In this document: positions 38,620 to 47,576 of the stretch, piece by piece | Position numbering within the stretch: position 1 is the stretch's first letter | How the letters are laid out: each line of letters begins with the position of its first letter | NCBI RefSeq assembly: GCF_001889045.1 | Contig: NZ_CP018155.1 | Span: forward strand, 434,001-498,000 | Direction: 5' to 3' | DNA: 64,000 nucleotides | Origin: Tenacibaculum todarodis | GTDB lineage: Bacteria; Bacteroidota; Bacteroidia; Flavobacteriales; Flavobacteriaceae | Notes under the pieces: generated by a model | What the model saw: the letters and a program-made list of their open reading frames with translations, nothing else | What the model was told of the DNA's origin: nothing | Database searches by the model: none | Translations under genes and position numbers: made by a program

Positions 38620-38640
38620 GATTATAAAAAGATAAAGCAT

Positions 38641-38674
38641 AAAAAAACTCGCAACCATCGTTGCGAGTTTTTTT
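38641..38674 (+). terminator. Terminator of the MFS transporter gene
   Basis: ACTCGCAAC/GTTGCGAGT stem (38647-38655 with 38660-38668), flanked by A-run and T-run, so it may serve both strands. Confidence 0.85.
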
Positions 38675-38724
38675 ATAAATCAAGTTTCTGAAAATTTAAA
38701 AATCCAGAAATCTAATAATCTAAA

Positions 38725-39654
38725 TTATTTAACATCCATTAATTCAACATCAAAAATAAGTGTTGCATTTGGAGGTATAACACCACCAGCTCCAGTTGCT
38801 CCATAAGCTAAATTAGAAGGGATTACAAAACGAGCCTTATCGCCAACTTGTAATAACTGAATTCCTTCATCCCAACCAGAAATTACTTGACCAACACCAA
38901 CATTAAAATCTAGTGGTTGCTTACGTTTGTAAGAAGAATCAAAAACAGTTCCGTCTAATAATTGCCCTTTATAATGTACAGAAACACCAGCGCCTTTTGT
39001 AGCTTGTTTTCCTTCACCTTTTTGTAAAATTTGGTAACGTAAACCACTTTTAGTTTCATTATAACCGGCAGCAACAGAATCTAACAACTCTTTTTGTTTA
39101 GCTTTTTCTTCAGCTTCACGTTTTTCACGAGATCCTTCAAAAGTTCTAAACGCTTCAACAGCATTAAACGCTTCAGCTTCTGCACCAACTTTAATAATTT
39201 CTACAGACATATCATCTCCTTGTCCAATAGCATCAACAACATCTTGCCCTTCAACTACAGAACCAAAAACCGTATGCTTATTGTCTAACCATGGAGTAGG
39301 AACGTGGGTAATGTAAAACTGACTTCCGTTTGTTGCTGGTCCAGAATTAGCCATTGCTAATTTTCCAGGAGCATCGTGTTTTAAATCTGGGTGAAATTCA
39401 TCATCAAATTTATAACCAGGATTTCCAGTTCCTGTTCCTTGTGGGCAACCACCTTGAATCATAAAATCTGGAATTACTCTATGAAATTTTAATCCGTTAT
39501 AATATGGAGTTCCTTGGTCTTTTACTGAGTTTTCTAAGTTCCCTTCAGCCAAAGCCACAAAGTTACCAACCGTTCCAGGAGTTTTTTCTTCTTCTAATTT
39601 TACTAAAATATCACCTTTAGATGTGATGAATTTTGCGTAGATTCCGTTATTCAT
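38725..39654 (-). CDS. Cyclophilin-FKBP fusion peptidyl-prolyl isomerase
   Basis: 309 aa. The cyclophilin domain fills about 1-165 ([13 protein letters not shown] with the catalytic Arg, [16 protein letters not shown]). A charged helical linker follows (about 170-205, [14 protein letters not shown]), then a complete FKBP domain (about 210-309; [33 protein letters not shown]). Both are proline isomerase folds that speed protein folding. There is no signal peptide, so it is likely cytosolic. Two unrelated PPIase families in one chain is an uncommon dual-immunophilin arrangement, reported from some bacteria including flavobacteria. Confidence 0.93.
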   Translation of the reverse strand: MNNGIYAKFITSKGDILVKLEEEKTPGTVGNFVALAEGNLENSVKDQGTPYYNGLKFHRVIPDFMIQGGCPQGTGTGNPGYKFDDEFHPDLKHDAPGKLAMANSGPATNGSQFYITHVPTPWLDNKHTVFGSVVEGQDVVDAIGQGDDMSVEIIKVGAEAEAFNAVEAFRTFEGSREKREAEEKAKQKELLDSVAAGYNETKSGLRYQILQKGEGKQATKGAGVSVHYKGQLLDGTVFDSSYKRKQPLDFNVGVGQVISGWDEGIQLLQVGDKARFVIPSNLAYGATGAGGVIPPNATLIFDVELMDVK

Positions 39655-39690
39655 TGTTCTTTTATTTACTATTTAAAATTGTATTTATTT

Positions 39691-39763
39691 GGGCGCTCGA
39701 GCGGGCTTTCCGTTATATCTTTTACTCATTCTTCGTAAAAGGATGCCACTTCAATCCCTAGCG
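39691..39763. repeat. REP-like palindromic intergenic element, copy A
   Basis: An imperfectly palindromic, GC-richer insert: GGGCGCT and GGGCTTTCC on the left, TATATCTTTTAC against GTAAAAGGAT in the centre, and CAATCCCTAGCGC on the right. The core (TATATCTTTT, AAAGGATGCC, CAATC) recurs at 54321-54386 in this window. From memory, elements of this look are common between genes in flavobacterial genomes; I could not search to confirm. Confidence 0.65.
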
Positions 39764-39768
39764 CAAAT

Positions 39769-41364
39769 TTAGTTCTTTACTTTTAAAGTTGATAGGTTAA
39801 AACTTAAACCAACACTTAACATATTAGAATTCACATTACCAAATGGCGAATAATACTTACCACCAGAAGCTAAAATTGAAATCCTATTATTTACATCATA
39901 ACTTAAACCAATTGCAGGTTTAACAATTATACCTTCATCTGTATCTACACCTGCGCCGCCACCAGCTCCAGCCATAAATTCAGCAAAAGCACGCATTTTA
40001 GCATCTAAAAATCTAGGACTGTAAACTCCTAAACCAACCATTCCGTGTGCATAACCACCAGAACGACCACTGTAAGCAAAACTAGCTTCACCAGTTACAT
40101 ACAGCCATTTATTAAAATCGAAACTTCCTTTTAAAGCTATCAATTGTAAATCTATTGCAGTAGCGTTAAAAACATCATCTGTTTTGGCAACACCAAAATA
40201 ACTCTGATTTTGAATTTCTAAACGTATTCCTCGTGTAGAAAAAGTAGTTTCTTCTTTAGAGTTTGTACCTCCATTTAAACCATAATATTTTATTCCGCCA
40301 CCTAAAGTATATGCTTCTAAATCTCCAGCAATGGCTCTATAATAACCACCGTGAGCGCTAAATGCTAAGTTTTTACTTAGTTTTAAATCAAATCCAGCTG
40401 ATGGATAAATCATTAATCCACCTTCTGGAGCAACACGTCCACCAGCAGCACCAATTGCTAATTTTCCAAAAACATTTAGTCTTTCAGATTGATACGGATG
40501 ATAACCAGCACCTAAAAATAAATCCATGAAACCAGCACGTAAACCTTTGTAAATGGCATCTGTATGTGCAAAAATAAAAGTGTTATCACTTACATATTTT
40601 TGATATTCAAAGCCTAAGACATACAATGTTTCTGTTAAAGGATCTCCGTTATCTTTTTTAGAATTTCCTCTTGGAAAAAAGAAATCGAAACGTACTTGTT
40701 GTGCGTTTTTAACAGCAGGTTTACTCCAGAAGTTATCCGAAGAAAGGTTTTTTGCTATAAAAGTTTGTTGTGCTTTGTCATAATCGGTAAAGCGTAAAAC
40801 ACTTGGTATTTCAACAAAAAAGGAAACCGAATTACTTTTTATTTCTCCAGAATAAAAATTTAGATGACTGTATTGTATCCCGAAGGAGTAATTGTTTTTC
40901 TTATACTGTAAACCAATATTCGGATTTATAAAAGCGCCGTCATTTATTAAATATCTATAGCCTCCGCCACCACCAAAATGGAAGTTTGCATCAAAATATA
41001 AGTTTTTATACAATTGTTTATGTACACCTAATTCTGCTCCCAATGTAAATAAACCACCTTGATCTCCAGTAACTGCGGCATGAAATGCAACGCCACCATA
41101 TAACCAATCATTAAAAGGAATTTGATAATGCAAACCCATTAAACCCATAGTTCCATCTAAATCTGGAAATTTATCGGTAGGCATTTCAACCGGAATAAAG
41201 TTTATACGTACTTTATTGTTAAGTTCTGTTCCTTTTAAAGTTGACAAATCTTGCCCAAAAGAGAAAAAAGAAAAGAGAACAAAGAGAAGAGAGGTAATAA
41301 AATACTTCTTTCTTGTTTTTAGCTTCTTCTTTCTTATCTCTTCTATTTGCCTACTCAAATTCAC
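39769..41364 (-). CDS. Probable outer-membrane beta-barrel protein, unknown function
   Basis: About 531 aa if read from the GTG at 41364. The N-terminus is basic (RKKKLKTRKK), then a signal segment (FITSLLFVLFSFFSFG, then Q). The mature part is Gly/aromatic-rich with alternating strands (FGGGGGYRYL, GAGGGAGVD) and ends in a strand-like LSVGLSFNLSTLKVKN. No ATG is available before the signal, and the GTG lies inside the end of prfC (14-base overlap), so the start is uncertain. It is coupled to prfC and probably cotranscribed. Function unknown. Confidence 0.8.
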   Translation of the reverse strand: MNLSRQIEEIRKKKLKTRKKYFITSLLFVLFSFFSFGQDLSTLKGTELNNKVRINFIPVEMPTDKFPDLDGTMGLMGLHYQIPFNDWLYGGVAFHAAVTGDQGGLFTLGAELGVHKQLYKNLYFDANFHFGGGGGYRYLINDGAFINPNIGLQYKKNNYSFGIQYSHLNFYSGEIKSNSVSFFVEIPSVLRFTDYDKAQQTFIAKNLSSDNFWSKPAVKNAQQVRFDFFFPRGNSKKDNGDPLTETLYVLGFEYQKYVSDNTFIFAHTDAIYKGLRAGFMDLFLGAGYHPYQSERLNVFGKLAIGAAGGRVAPEGGLMIYPSAGFDLKLSKNLAFSAHGGYYRAIAGDLEAYTLGGGIKYYGLNGGTNSKEETTFSTRGIRLEIQNQSYFGVAKTDDVFNATAIDLQLIALKGSFDFNKWLYVTGEASFAYSGRSGGYAHGMVGLGVYSPRFLDAKMRAFAEFMAGAGGGAGVDTDEGIIVKPAIGLSYDVNNRISILASGGKYYSPFGNVNSNMLSVGLSFNLSTLKVKN

Positions 41365-42940
41365 TTGTAAAATGTAGTTTTACCGTTGGATATTTACTTT
41401 GTGTCATTTGAATAGTAAAAGCAGAATCAGCTAAAAAGACCAACTTACCTTCTTTGTCTTTTGCTAAATAACGCTGTTTAACACGCTTAAATTCTTTAAA
41501 TTCTTCGTTTTTAGGGTCTTCTGGTTGTACCCAACAAGCTTTGTGAACAGAAATGTTTTCATAGGTACATTTTGCACCATATTCATGTTCTAATCTATAT
41601 TGTATAACTTCGTATTGAAGTGCTCCAACAGTACCAACAATTTTTCTACCATTCATATCCATGGTAAATAATTGTGCAACACCTTCATCCATTAATTGGT
41701 CTAAACCTTTATACAATTGTTTAGCTTTCATTGGATCTGCGTTGTTTACATAACGGAAATGCTCTGGAGAAAAACTTGGAATTCCTTTAAAGTTTAATTG
41801 TTCTCCTTCTGTTAACGTATCACCAATTTTAAAGTTTCCAGTATCGTGTAAACCAACAATATCACCAGGAAATGATTCGTCTACAATTTCTTTCTTTTCA
41901 GCAAAAAAGGCATTTGGACTAGAAAATTTCACTTTTTTACCATTTCTAACATGTAAATATGGAGCGTTTCTTTTAAAAGTTCCAGATACAATTTTTACAA
42001 ATGCTAATCTGTCTCTATGTTTAGGATCCATATTTGCATGAATCTTAAAAACAAATCCTGTTAGTTTTTCTTCTTTAGAATCTACTAAACGCTCTTCTGC
42101 TTTTTTAGGTTGTGGTGTTGGTGCAATTTCAATAAATGCATCCAATAACTCCTTTACACCAAAATTATTTAAAGCAGAACCAAAAAATACAGGTTGTAAA
42201 TCTCCAGCTAAATATTCCTCTTGATTAAAATCAGGATAAACTTCTTCAATTAATTCTATTTCTTCTCGTAAAGTATTTGCAGCTGTTTCACCTACAATTT
42301 TATCTAATTCTGGGTTAGAAAGATCGTTAAATTCAATTCCTTCAGATATAGTTTGTTTGTTTTCAGCAGAAAAAAGATTTAGTTTCTTTTCCCAAATATT
42401 ATAAATTCCTTTAAAGTCGTAACCCATTCCAATAGGGAAACTCATTGGTGTAACTGTTAAACCTAATTTTTGTTCAACTTCATCTAATAAATCAAAGGCA
42501 TCTTTTCCTTCTCTATCTAATTTATTGATAAAAACGAGCATTGGTATTTTACGCATTCTACAAACTTCCACCAATTTTTCGGTTTGTGGTTCAACACCTT
42601 TTGCAACATCAATAACAACAATAACACTATCTACAGCGGTTAAAGTTCTAAATGTGTCTTCAGCAAAATCCTTGTGACCTGGAGTATCTAGAATATTTAT
42701 TTTTTTGTCTTTGTAAATAAAAGCTAATACCGAAGTAGCTACAGAAATTCCACGCTGACGCTCAATTTCCATAAAATCGGAAGTAGCTCCTTTTTTAATC
42801 TTATTGTTTTTTACGGCTCCTGCTTCCTGTATGGCACCACCAAAAAGTAATAATTTTTCTGTTAAGGTAGTTTTACCTGCATCTGGGTGAGAGATAATTC
42901 CGAAAGTTCTTCGTTTTTGTATTTCTTGTAAAAAAGACAT
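41351..42940 (-). CDS. prfC: Peptide chain release factor 3
   Basis: 529 aa, normal length. RF3 is a translational GTPase that ejects RF1/RF2 from the ribosome after termination. G1 SHPDAGKTTL (17-26), the RGISVATSV switch region, G3 DTPGHKDF, G4 NKLDREG, then the EF-Tu-like domain 2 and the C-terminal RF3 domain (GALQYEVIQYRLEHEY). The start at 42940 is preceded by a good -7 element. The downstream beta-barrel gene overlaps its last codons. Confidence 0.97.
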   Translation of the reverse strand: MSFLQEIQKRRTFGIISHPDAGKTTLTEKLLLFGGAIQEAGAVKNNKIKKGATSDFMEIERQRGISVATSVLAFIYKDKKINILDTPGHKDFAEDTFRTLTAVDSVIVVIDVAKGVEPQTEKLVEVCRMRKIPMLVFINKLDREGKDAFDLLDEVEQKLGLTVTPMSFPIGMGYDFKGIYNIWEKKLNLFSAENKQTISEGIEFNDLSNPELDKIVGETAANTLREEIELIEEVYPDFNQEEYLAGDLQPVFFGSALNNFGVKELLDAFIEIAPTPQPKKAEERLVDSKEEKLTGFVFKIHANMDPKHRDRLAFVKIVSGTFKRNAPYLHVRNGKKVKFSSPNAFFAEKKEIVDESFPGDIVGLHDTGNFKIGDTLTEGEQLNFKGIPSFSPEHFRYVNNADPMKAKQLYKGLDQLMDEGVAQLFTMDMNGRKIVGTVGALQYEVIQYRLEHEYGAKCTYENISVHKACWVQPEDPKNEEFKEFKRVKQRYLAKDKEGKLVFLADSAFTIQMTQSKYPTVKLHFTSEFE

Positions 42941-42957
42941 GTATAAAAATTAGTGTG

Positions 42958-42965
42958 CAAAGATA
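42958..42965 (-). promoter_or_regulatory. -7 promoter element of prfC
   Basis: Minus-strand TATCTTTG, an exact TAnnTTTG match, 18 bases upstream of the prfC ATG, implying a very short leader. Confidence 0.5.
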
Positions 42966-42984
42966 CGATTTACAAGTGCAATTA

Positions 42985-43689
42985 TCAATCTAAAATCTCA
43001 ACTTTCATAGGAATGTCATCATCTGGCCATTCTCCAGGACCAACTTTTACATTTGCAATTTTATTAATAGTAGAAAACCCAGAAATTACATGACCAAAAA
43101 CGGTGTGTTCATTATTTAAATGATGTGCTCCATTTCTATTCTGAACTATATAAAATTCAAATGGAGTAGAGAGTTTATTTGGATTGTCATCCCATTCTCT
43201 GGCAGAAGCTAAAGCGCCATATCTATGCCTTCTATTTTTTCTGAATTCAGGTTTTAGTAAGTAGTTTTCGTATTTATAACGAGTTTTCGATTTTTTAAAA
43301 TCCTCAGAATCACCTCCCTGAATCACAAAGTTTTTAGCAACTCTATAAAACACCGTATTATCAAAATAACCAATTTTTGTTAAGAAAATAAAACTGGCTC
43401 TGTGTATTGGAGTATCGTTGTAAAGCTGTAATTTAATGTTCCCAAAACTGGTTTTTATTAAAACCTTAGTCTCTTTATTTTTGTTTCCGTAGGCAGTTAA
43501 AAATTGATTAGTATTTTTTCTGTTTAGAGAATCCCAGGATTTTTCTTCAACCTTAAGAACTCTTTTTGTTTCTTTTTTAGGTAATACTATCGTTTTGGTT
43601 TCGCTCTTCGTTTCCGTTTTTTTGTCACTACTGCAACTTATTGATAGCGCAATGATTAATAGAAGTGTAATATGTTTTAAGAATTTCAT
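42985..43689 (-). CDS. Cyclophilin-type peptidyl-prolyl isomerase lipoprotein
   Basis: 234 aa. Signal peptide with a lipobox-like SISC (Cys about residue 19), then a Lys/Thr/Glu-rich linker and a cyclophilin domain (about 75-234; FGNIKLQLYNDTP, VFYRVAKNFVIQGGD with the catalytic Arg, HTVFGHVISG). The RHRYGALASAREWDDNPNK region replaces the usual GxLSMANxG loop, a variation seen in some Bacteroidota members. Likely periplasmic, attached to a membrane, helping envelope proteins fold. Confidence 0.92.
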   Translation of the reverse strand: MKFLKHITLLLIIALSISCSSDKKTETKSETKTIVLPKKETKRVLKVEEKSWDSLNRKNTNQFLTAYGNKNKETKVLIKTSFGNIKLQLYNDTPIHRASFIFLTKIGYFDNTVFYRVAKNFVIQGGDSEDFKKSKTRYKYENYLLKPEFRKNRRHRYGALASAREWDDNPNKLSTPFEFYIVQNRNGAHHLNNEHTVFGHVISGFSTINKIANVKVGPGEWPDDDIPMKVEILD

Positions 43690-43717
43690 ATAAAAGATAA
43701 GCTACAATTTCGATAGG

Positions 43718-43725
43718 CAAATATA
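43718..43725 (-). promoter_or_regulatory. -7 promoter element of the lipoprotein cyclophilin
   Basis: Minus-strand TATATTTG, 29 bases upstream of the ATG at 43689. Confidence 0.45.
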
Positions 43726-43747
43726 AATAACTATGGACTGATTTTTG

Positions 43748-43755
43748 TAAGTTTG
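43748..43755 (+). promoter_or_regulatory. -7 promoter element of idi-queD
   Basis: TAAGTTTG matches TAnnTTTG, 17 bases before the idi ATG. It is divergent from the element at 43718-43725. Confidence 0.45.
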
Positions 43756-43771
43756 TGTTTCATATTTTAGT

Positions 43772-44296
43772 ATGCAAGAAGAACAGGTAATTTTAGTAGA
43801 TAAAGACGATAATCAAATTGGATTAATGCCAAAGATGGAAGCGCACGAAAAAGCTTTATTACACAGAGCATTTTCAGTTTTTACATTTAATAATAAAGGA
43901 GAATTACTTTTGCAACAAAGAGCTGCAGAAAAATACCATTCGCCTTTATTATGGACAAACACGTGTTGTTCTCATCAACGAGATGGAGAAACAAACTTGG
44001 AAGCGGGTAAACGTCGTTTACAAGAAGAAATGGGGTTTGTTTGTGAATTAAAAGAGATTTTTTCTTTTATATATAAAGCACCGTTTGATAATGGTTTAAC
44101 GGAACATGAATTAGACCATGTAATGATTGGTAGTTATAACGACAAACCAATTATAAACAAAGAAGAAGTTGAAGCTTATAAATGGATGACTTTAGAAGCT
44201 GTTAAAAAAGATATGTATCAAAATCCACAAGAATACACAGCTTGGTTTAAAATTATTTTTGAAAAATCTTACGATAAACTAACACAATATGCCTAA
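43772..44296 (+). CDS. idi: Isopentenyl-diphosphate delta-isomerase, type I
   Basis: 174 aa. Interconverts IPP and DMAPP for isoprenoid, quinone and carotenoid synthesis. The Nudix-like fold has the catalytic Cys in WTNTCCSHQ (61-69), LEAGKRRLQEEMGF with the metal-binding Glu residues, and TEHELDHV. It overlaps queD by 8 bases; the metabolic link between them is not obvious, so this is probably only shared transcription. Confidence 0.95.
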   Translation: MQEEQVILVDKDDNQIGLMPKMEAHEKALLHRAFSVFTFNNKGELLLQQRAAEKYHSPLLWTNTCCSHQRDGETNLEAGKRRLQEEMGFVCELKEIFSFIYKAPFDNGLTEHELDHVMIGSYNDKPIINKEEVEAYKWMTLEAVKKDMYQNPQEYTAWFKIIFEKSYDKLTQYA

Positions 44297-44702
44297 AGTT
44301 ACTGTACATAGAAAAGCGCATTTTAATGCAGCACACAGGTTGTATAGAAAAGATTGGTCTGATGCTAAAAACACTGCCGTTTTTGGCAAGTGTAGCAATC
44401 CAAATTTTCATGGACACAACTACGAACTAATTGTTTCTTTAACCGGAGAAATAGAAGAAGAAACAGGTTTTGTGTATGATTTAGGTAAACTTAGAGAATT
44501 GATTAAAAGTGAAGTTGAAGAGGCATTAGATCATAAAAACTTAAATGTAGAAGTTCCTGAATTTAAAGACCTAAACCCAACAGCAGAAAATATTTCGGTT
44601 GTTATTTATAATAAATTGAAAAAACATTTACCTACAAATTTAACCATAGAAATTACATTGTACGAAACTGCAAGAAACTTTGTAAGCTATAAAGGAGAAT
44701 AA
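44289..44702 (+). CDS. queD: 6-carboxytetrahydropterin synthase family protein (QueD/PTPS)
   Basis: 137 aa. Zinc ligands His16 (HFNAAH), His41 and His43 (NFHGHNYEL) and the catalytic Cys35 (GKCSNPN) are in place. QueD converts dihydroneopterin triphosphate to carboxytetrahydropterin on the way to preQ0 and queuosine. Pyruvoyl-tetrahydropterin synthases share the fold, and sequence alone does not exclude that activity. The start overlaps the idi end. Confidence 0.88.
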   Translation: MPKVTVHRKAHFNAAHRLYRKDWSDAKNTAVFGKCSNPNFHGHNYELIVSLTGEIEEETGFVYDLGKLRELIKSEVEEALDHKNLNVEVPEFKDLNPTAENISVVIYNKLKKHLPTNLTIEITLYETARNFVSYKGE

Positions 44703-44866
44703 ATGGCAAAAGTTAATTTCTATACTCAACAAAATATCTGAATTGTTAGAGGTTTTTATAAAGTAATTATTTCTATTTCTTTGCTTCGAGTTCTTCCACC
44801 AATATAATAATTAAAACTTACTCATAATAGACTTTATTCTGTATAAAATCAGAATTTATAAATATG

Positions 44867-44874
44867 TATCTTTG
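44867..44874 (+). promoter_or_regulatory. -7 promoter element of the kdsB operon
   Basis: TATCTTTG, 24 bases before the kdsB ATG. The rest of the 44703-44897 gap holds only a weak ATTCTG/CAGAAT inverted repeat (44836-44855). Confidence 0.5.
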
Positions 44875-44897
44875 AGTCTAATTTTTTATCATTCTTT

Positions 44898-45632
44898 ATG
44901 AAAATTATTGCCATGATTCCTGCGCGCTATCAAGCGTCTAGATTTCCAGGAAAACTAATGAAAGATTTAGGAGGAAAATCTGTAATTGTTAGAACGTATG
45001 AAAGTGCTATAAAAACAAATTTATTTGACGAAGTATTTGTAGTAACAGATTCAGATATTATCTTTTCTGAAATTACAAATGCAGGAGGAAAAGTAATAAT
45101 GAGTATAAAAGAACACGAATGTGGTTCAGATAGAATAGCGGAAGCTGTTCAAAATATGGATGTAGACATTGTTGTAAATGTACAAGGAGATGAGCCTTTT
45201 ATTGATGAAATTTCTCTTCAAAAATTAATTAATGCTTTTAAAAAGGATGTAAAGAAAGAAATTGATTTAGCATCGTTAAAAGTAGCACTTACAGATAAGT
45301 CAGAAATTGAAAACCCTAATAATGTTAAGGTAATTACAGATGTAAATAATTTTGCTATTTACTTTTCTAGAAGCGTAATTCCTTTTCACAGAGATAAAGA
45401 AATACAAGTAAAATATTTTAAACATAAAGGTGTGTATGCTTTTAGAAAAAAGGCATTGTTAGATTTTTATACAACTCCAATGACACCTTTAGAAGCAGCT
45501 GAAAAAATAGAGGCAATTAGATATTTAGAAGTAGGTAAAAAAATAAAAATGATTGAAACTTCTGTAGAGTCTATTGGAATTGATACTCCAGAAGATTTAG
45601 AAAAAGCTAAAAAACTTTTTTTAAATGTATAA
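44898..45632 (+). CDS. kdsB: 3-deoxy-manno-octulosonate cytidylyltransferase
   Basis: 244 aa. Activates Kdo with CTP for lipopolysaccharide core assembly. The nucleotide-binding start [22 protein letters not shown], the metal-binding NVQGDEPFI and the C-terminal [11 protein letters not shown] are all family signatures. First gene of a three-gene overlapping set (8-base overlap with the HAD gene). It confirms a Gram-negative envelope. Confidence 0.96.
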   Translation: MKIIAMIPARYQASRFPGKLMKDLGGKSVIVRTYESAIKTNLFDEVFVVTDSDIIFSEITNAGGKVIMSIKEHECGSDRIAEAVQNMDVDIVVNVQGDEPFIDEISLQKLINAFKKDVKKEIDLASLKVALTDKSEIENPNNVKVITDVNNFAIYFSRSVIPFHRDKEIQVKYFKHKGVYAFRKKALLDFYTTPMTPLEAAEKIEAIRYLEVGKKIKMIETSVESIGIDTPEDLEKAKKLFLNV

Positions 45633-46314
45633 AGACATTAAGGTTATTGCTTTTGATGCAGATGATACGCTTTGGGTTAATGAAACTTATTTTAGAGAGG
45701 CAGAACACGAGTTTGCAAAATTACTTTCTAAGTATGAAACTGAGAATAAAATAGACCAAGAGCTTTTTAAAAAAGAAATAGAAAACCTTCCATTATATGG
45801 TTACGGAGTTAAAGGTTTTGTACTTTCTATGGTTGAATGCGCTTTAGAATTATCTAATTATAAAATTAATCAAACGACAATAGATAAAATCTTAAAGATT
45901 GGTAAAGACATGCTTGAGAAACCTATCGAATTGTTAGATGGAGTAGAAGAAGTACTTCAAGAATTACAAGGAAAATATAAATTAATTGTTGCAACTAAAG
46001 GAGATTTATTAGATCAAGAACGAAAGTTAGAAAAATCTAATTTGCTAAAATATTTTCATCATATTGAAGTAATGAGTGATAAGAAAGAAGCAGACTATAT
46101 TAAGTTAATCAAGCATTTAGATATTAATCCGTCTGAATTATTAATGATAGGAAATTCTTTAAAATCCGATGTTTTACCTTTGTTGAAAGTAGGGGCAACT
46201 GCAATTCACGTTCCTTTTCATACAACTTGGGCGCATGAAGAGGTTTTAGAAGAAGAAAAGTCTGAAGAATATAAAACAGTGGTAAAAATTACTGATATTT
46301 TAAAATTTATATGA
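45625..46314 (+). CDS. HAD family hydrolase
   Basis: 229 aa. Motif I DADDTLW (residues 10-16, nucleophile Asp10), motif II around VATKGD, Lys in the loop before [10 protein letters not shown] (motif IV variant), cap domain between about 20 and 100. Likely a phosphatase. The kdsB neighbour suggests a sugar phosphate substrate, but typical KdsC is shorter and different, so this is not called kdsC. It overlaps the next gene by 4 bases. Confidence 0.88.
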   Translation: MYKDIKVIAFDADDTLWVNETYFREAEHEFAKLLSKYETENKIDQELFKKEIENLPLYGYGVKGFVLSMVECALELSNYKINQTTIDKILKIGKDMLEKPIELLDGVEEVLQELQGKYKLIVATKGDLLDQERKLEKSNLLKYFHHIEVMSDKKEADYIKLIKHLDINPSELLMIGNSLKSDVLPLLKVGATAIHVPFHTTWAHEEVLEEEKSEEYKTVVKITDILKFI

Positions 46315-46937
46315 AATATTTAGATATTGAAAGTTGGAATAGAAAACAACATTTTGAACATTTTAGAACCTTAGCCGACCCAACATTTTCTTTAGTTGTA
46401 AATGTGGACGTTACTAATGCTTTTAGGTATTCTAAAAATTCCGATTATTCTTTTTTTATTCTCTATTTACATGCTTGTATGAAGGCAATTAATGCTGTCG
46501 AAAACTTTAAATATAGAATAGAAGGCGATAAAATAGCTATATATAATACCATTAATGCATCTGCAACAATAGCTAGAAAAGACAATACTTTTGGGTTTTC
46601 TTACATTAAATTTTCTGAAGATATTATTGAGTTTTATGCTAATTTTTTACAAGAAAAAGAAAGAATTGAAAATTCAACAGCTTTATTCCCAAATGAATAT
46701 TCTTTAGGTTGTATACATTGTTCAGCATTACCTTGGGTAAATTTTACAGCACATAAAGAACCTTTTTCTGGAGATAAAGATAATAGTGTTCCGCAATTAG
46801 CTTTTGGTAAAATTAAAGAAGAAGAAAACAAAATTTTAATGCCAATTGCAGTAAATGTAAATCATGCTTTGGTAGACGGATATCATATTGGTTTATTTTT
46901 TAATAAATTTCAAGAAGAGTTAGATAATTTCAACTAA
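46311..46937 (+). CDS. Chloramphenicol acetyltransferase-like protein
   Basis: 208 aa, the family length. The catalytic His lies in VNHALVDGYHIG near residue 184, and the N-terminus (WNRKQHFEHFRTLADPTFSL) matches the type A CAT family closely. CAT acetylates chloramphenicol, but chromosomal flavobacterial members sitting in housekeeping operons may have another acceptor, and resistance is not established. It is the third gene of the kdsB set, with base composition like its neighbours and no mobile element nearby. Confidence 0.88.
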   Translation: MKYLDIESWNRKQHFEHFRTLADPTFSLVVNVDVTNAFRYSKNSDYSFFILYLHACMKAINAVENFKYRIEGDKIAIYNTINASATIARKDNTFGFSYIKFSEDIIEFYANFLQEKERIENSTALFPNEYSLGCIHCSALPWVNFTAHKEPFSGDKDNSVPQLAFGKIKEEENKILMPIAVNVNHALVDGYHIGLFFNKFQEELDNFN

Positions 46938-46942
46938 ATTTG
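46935..46942 (+). promoter_or_regulatory. -7 promoter element of the 86-aa protein gene
   Basis: TAAATTTG matches TAnnTTTG. Its first three bases are also the stop codon of the CAT-like gene. It lies 23 bases before the ATG at 46965. Confidence 0.5.
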
Positions 46943-46964
46943 CAACTTATAAATAAAACATATT

Positions 46965-47225
46965 ATGGCAAGCATAAAAAATTTAAAAAAAGATATTAAT
47001 TATACATTAGGAGATATTATTGATTATACTTTAGATGTTTCAATTTTAAAAAATGAAACTGAAAAAGGAAATGCAATTATAGACGAGGCTATTGAAACTT
47101 TTGATAGTTTAATTGCAAAGGTTCATGCTAAAGATGTAGAAAATAAAAAAGCACATTATAAAGCTGTAGGAGCAGAGTTAGAAACAAAAGCTAACGCTTT
47201 AATAGCTAAAGTAAACGGTTTATAA
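46965..47225 (+). CDS. Small helical protein, unknown function (86 aa)
   Basis: Begins MASIKNLKKDINYTLGDIID and is predicted to be mostly alpha-helical, soluble and rich in Lys/Glu/Ala. It has its own promoter and terminator, so it is a real monocistronic gene. Proteins starting this way are common in flavobacterial genomes, but I know no function. Confidence 0.85.
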   Translation: MASIKNLKKDINYTLGDIIDYTLDVSILKNETEKGNAIIDEAIETFDSLIAKVHAKDVENKKAHYKAVGAELETKANALIAKVNGL

Positions 47226-47249
47226 ATAATTATTTATAAATTTTTTAAC

Positions 47250-47282
47250 AATCCGATCTTTATATAAAGGTCGGATTTTTTT
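47250..47282 (+). terminator. Terminator of the 86-aa protein gene
   Basis: AATCCGA-T-CTTTATATAAAG-G-TCGGATT hairpin (47250-47277; one T-G pair) followed by a T-run. Confidence 0.85.
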
Positions 47283-47348
47283 ATCTTTATACAATAATAA
47301 TAAAGCTATTTCGTTTTATAAATAGTTTGTAATTAATACATTATAATA

Positions 47349-47546
47349 ATGGCAAGAGCAATGTTCGAGTATACCAAAACGGTACTTAAAAAAGTAAGTT
47401 TCAATTCAGACTTATTTTGCAAAGAATTAGAAAAAGCTTTACAAAGATTATTACCCTACGAAGTAAAAGAATTAACCATTTGGTTACAGCAGTTTACTTC
47501 AAATAAACCAGAGTTATATATTTGTATGGCATTAATAAAGAAATAA
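47349..47546 (+). CDS. Small protein, unknown function (65 aa)
   Basis: MARAMFEYTKTVLKKVSFNS onward. Soluble, helical, no recognised motif. The clear terminator 5 bases after its stop and its coding-like composition support a real gene. Function unknown. Confidence 0.75.
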   Translation: MARAMFEYTKTVLKKVSFNSDLFCKELEKALQRLLPYEVKELTIWLQQFTSNKPELYICMALIKK

Positions 47547-47576
47547 AAAAAAGACCGCAATTGCGGTCTTTTTTTT
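47545..47576. terminator. Bidirectional terminator between convergent genes
   Basis: Perfect palindrome AAGACCGCAATTGCGGTCTT (47551-47570) with an A-run on the left and a T-run on the right. It serves the 65-aa gene and the leftward sensor gene ending at 47575. Confidence 0.85.

Noticed and set aside
44703..44741. 12-codon open frame (MAKVNFYTQQNI) right after queD
   Set aside because: Too short, with no conserved pattern. It may be a remnant of a lost downstream gene but cannot be supported.
46311..46937. Chloramphenicol resistance acquired by transfer
   Set aside because: The CAT-like gene overlaps kdsB-operon genes, shares their composition and has no mobile element beside it, so a resident gene is more likely.
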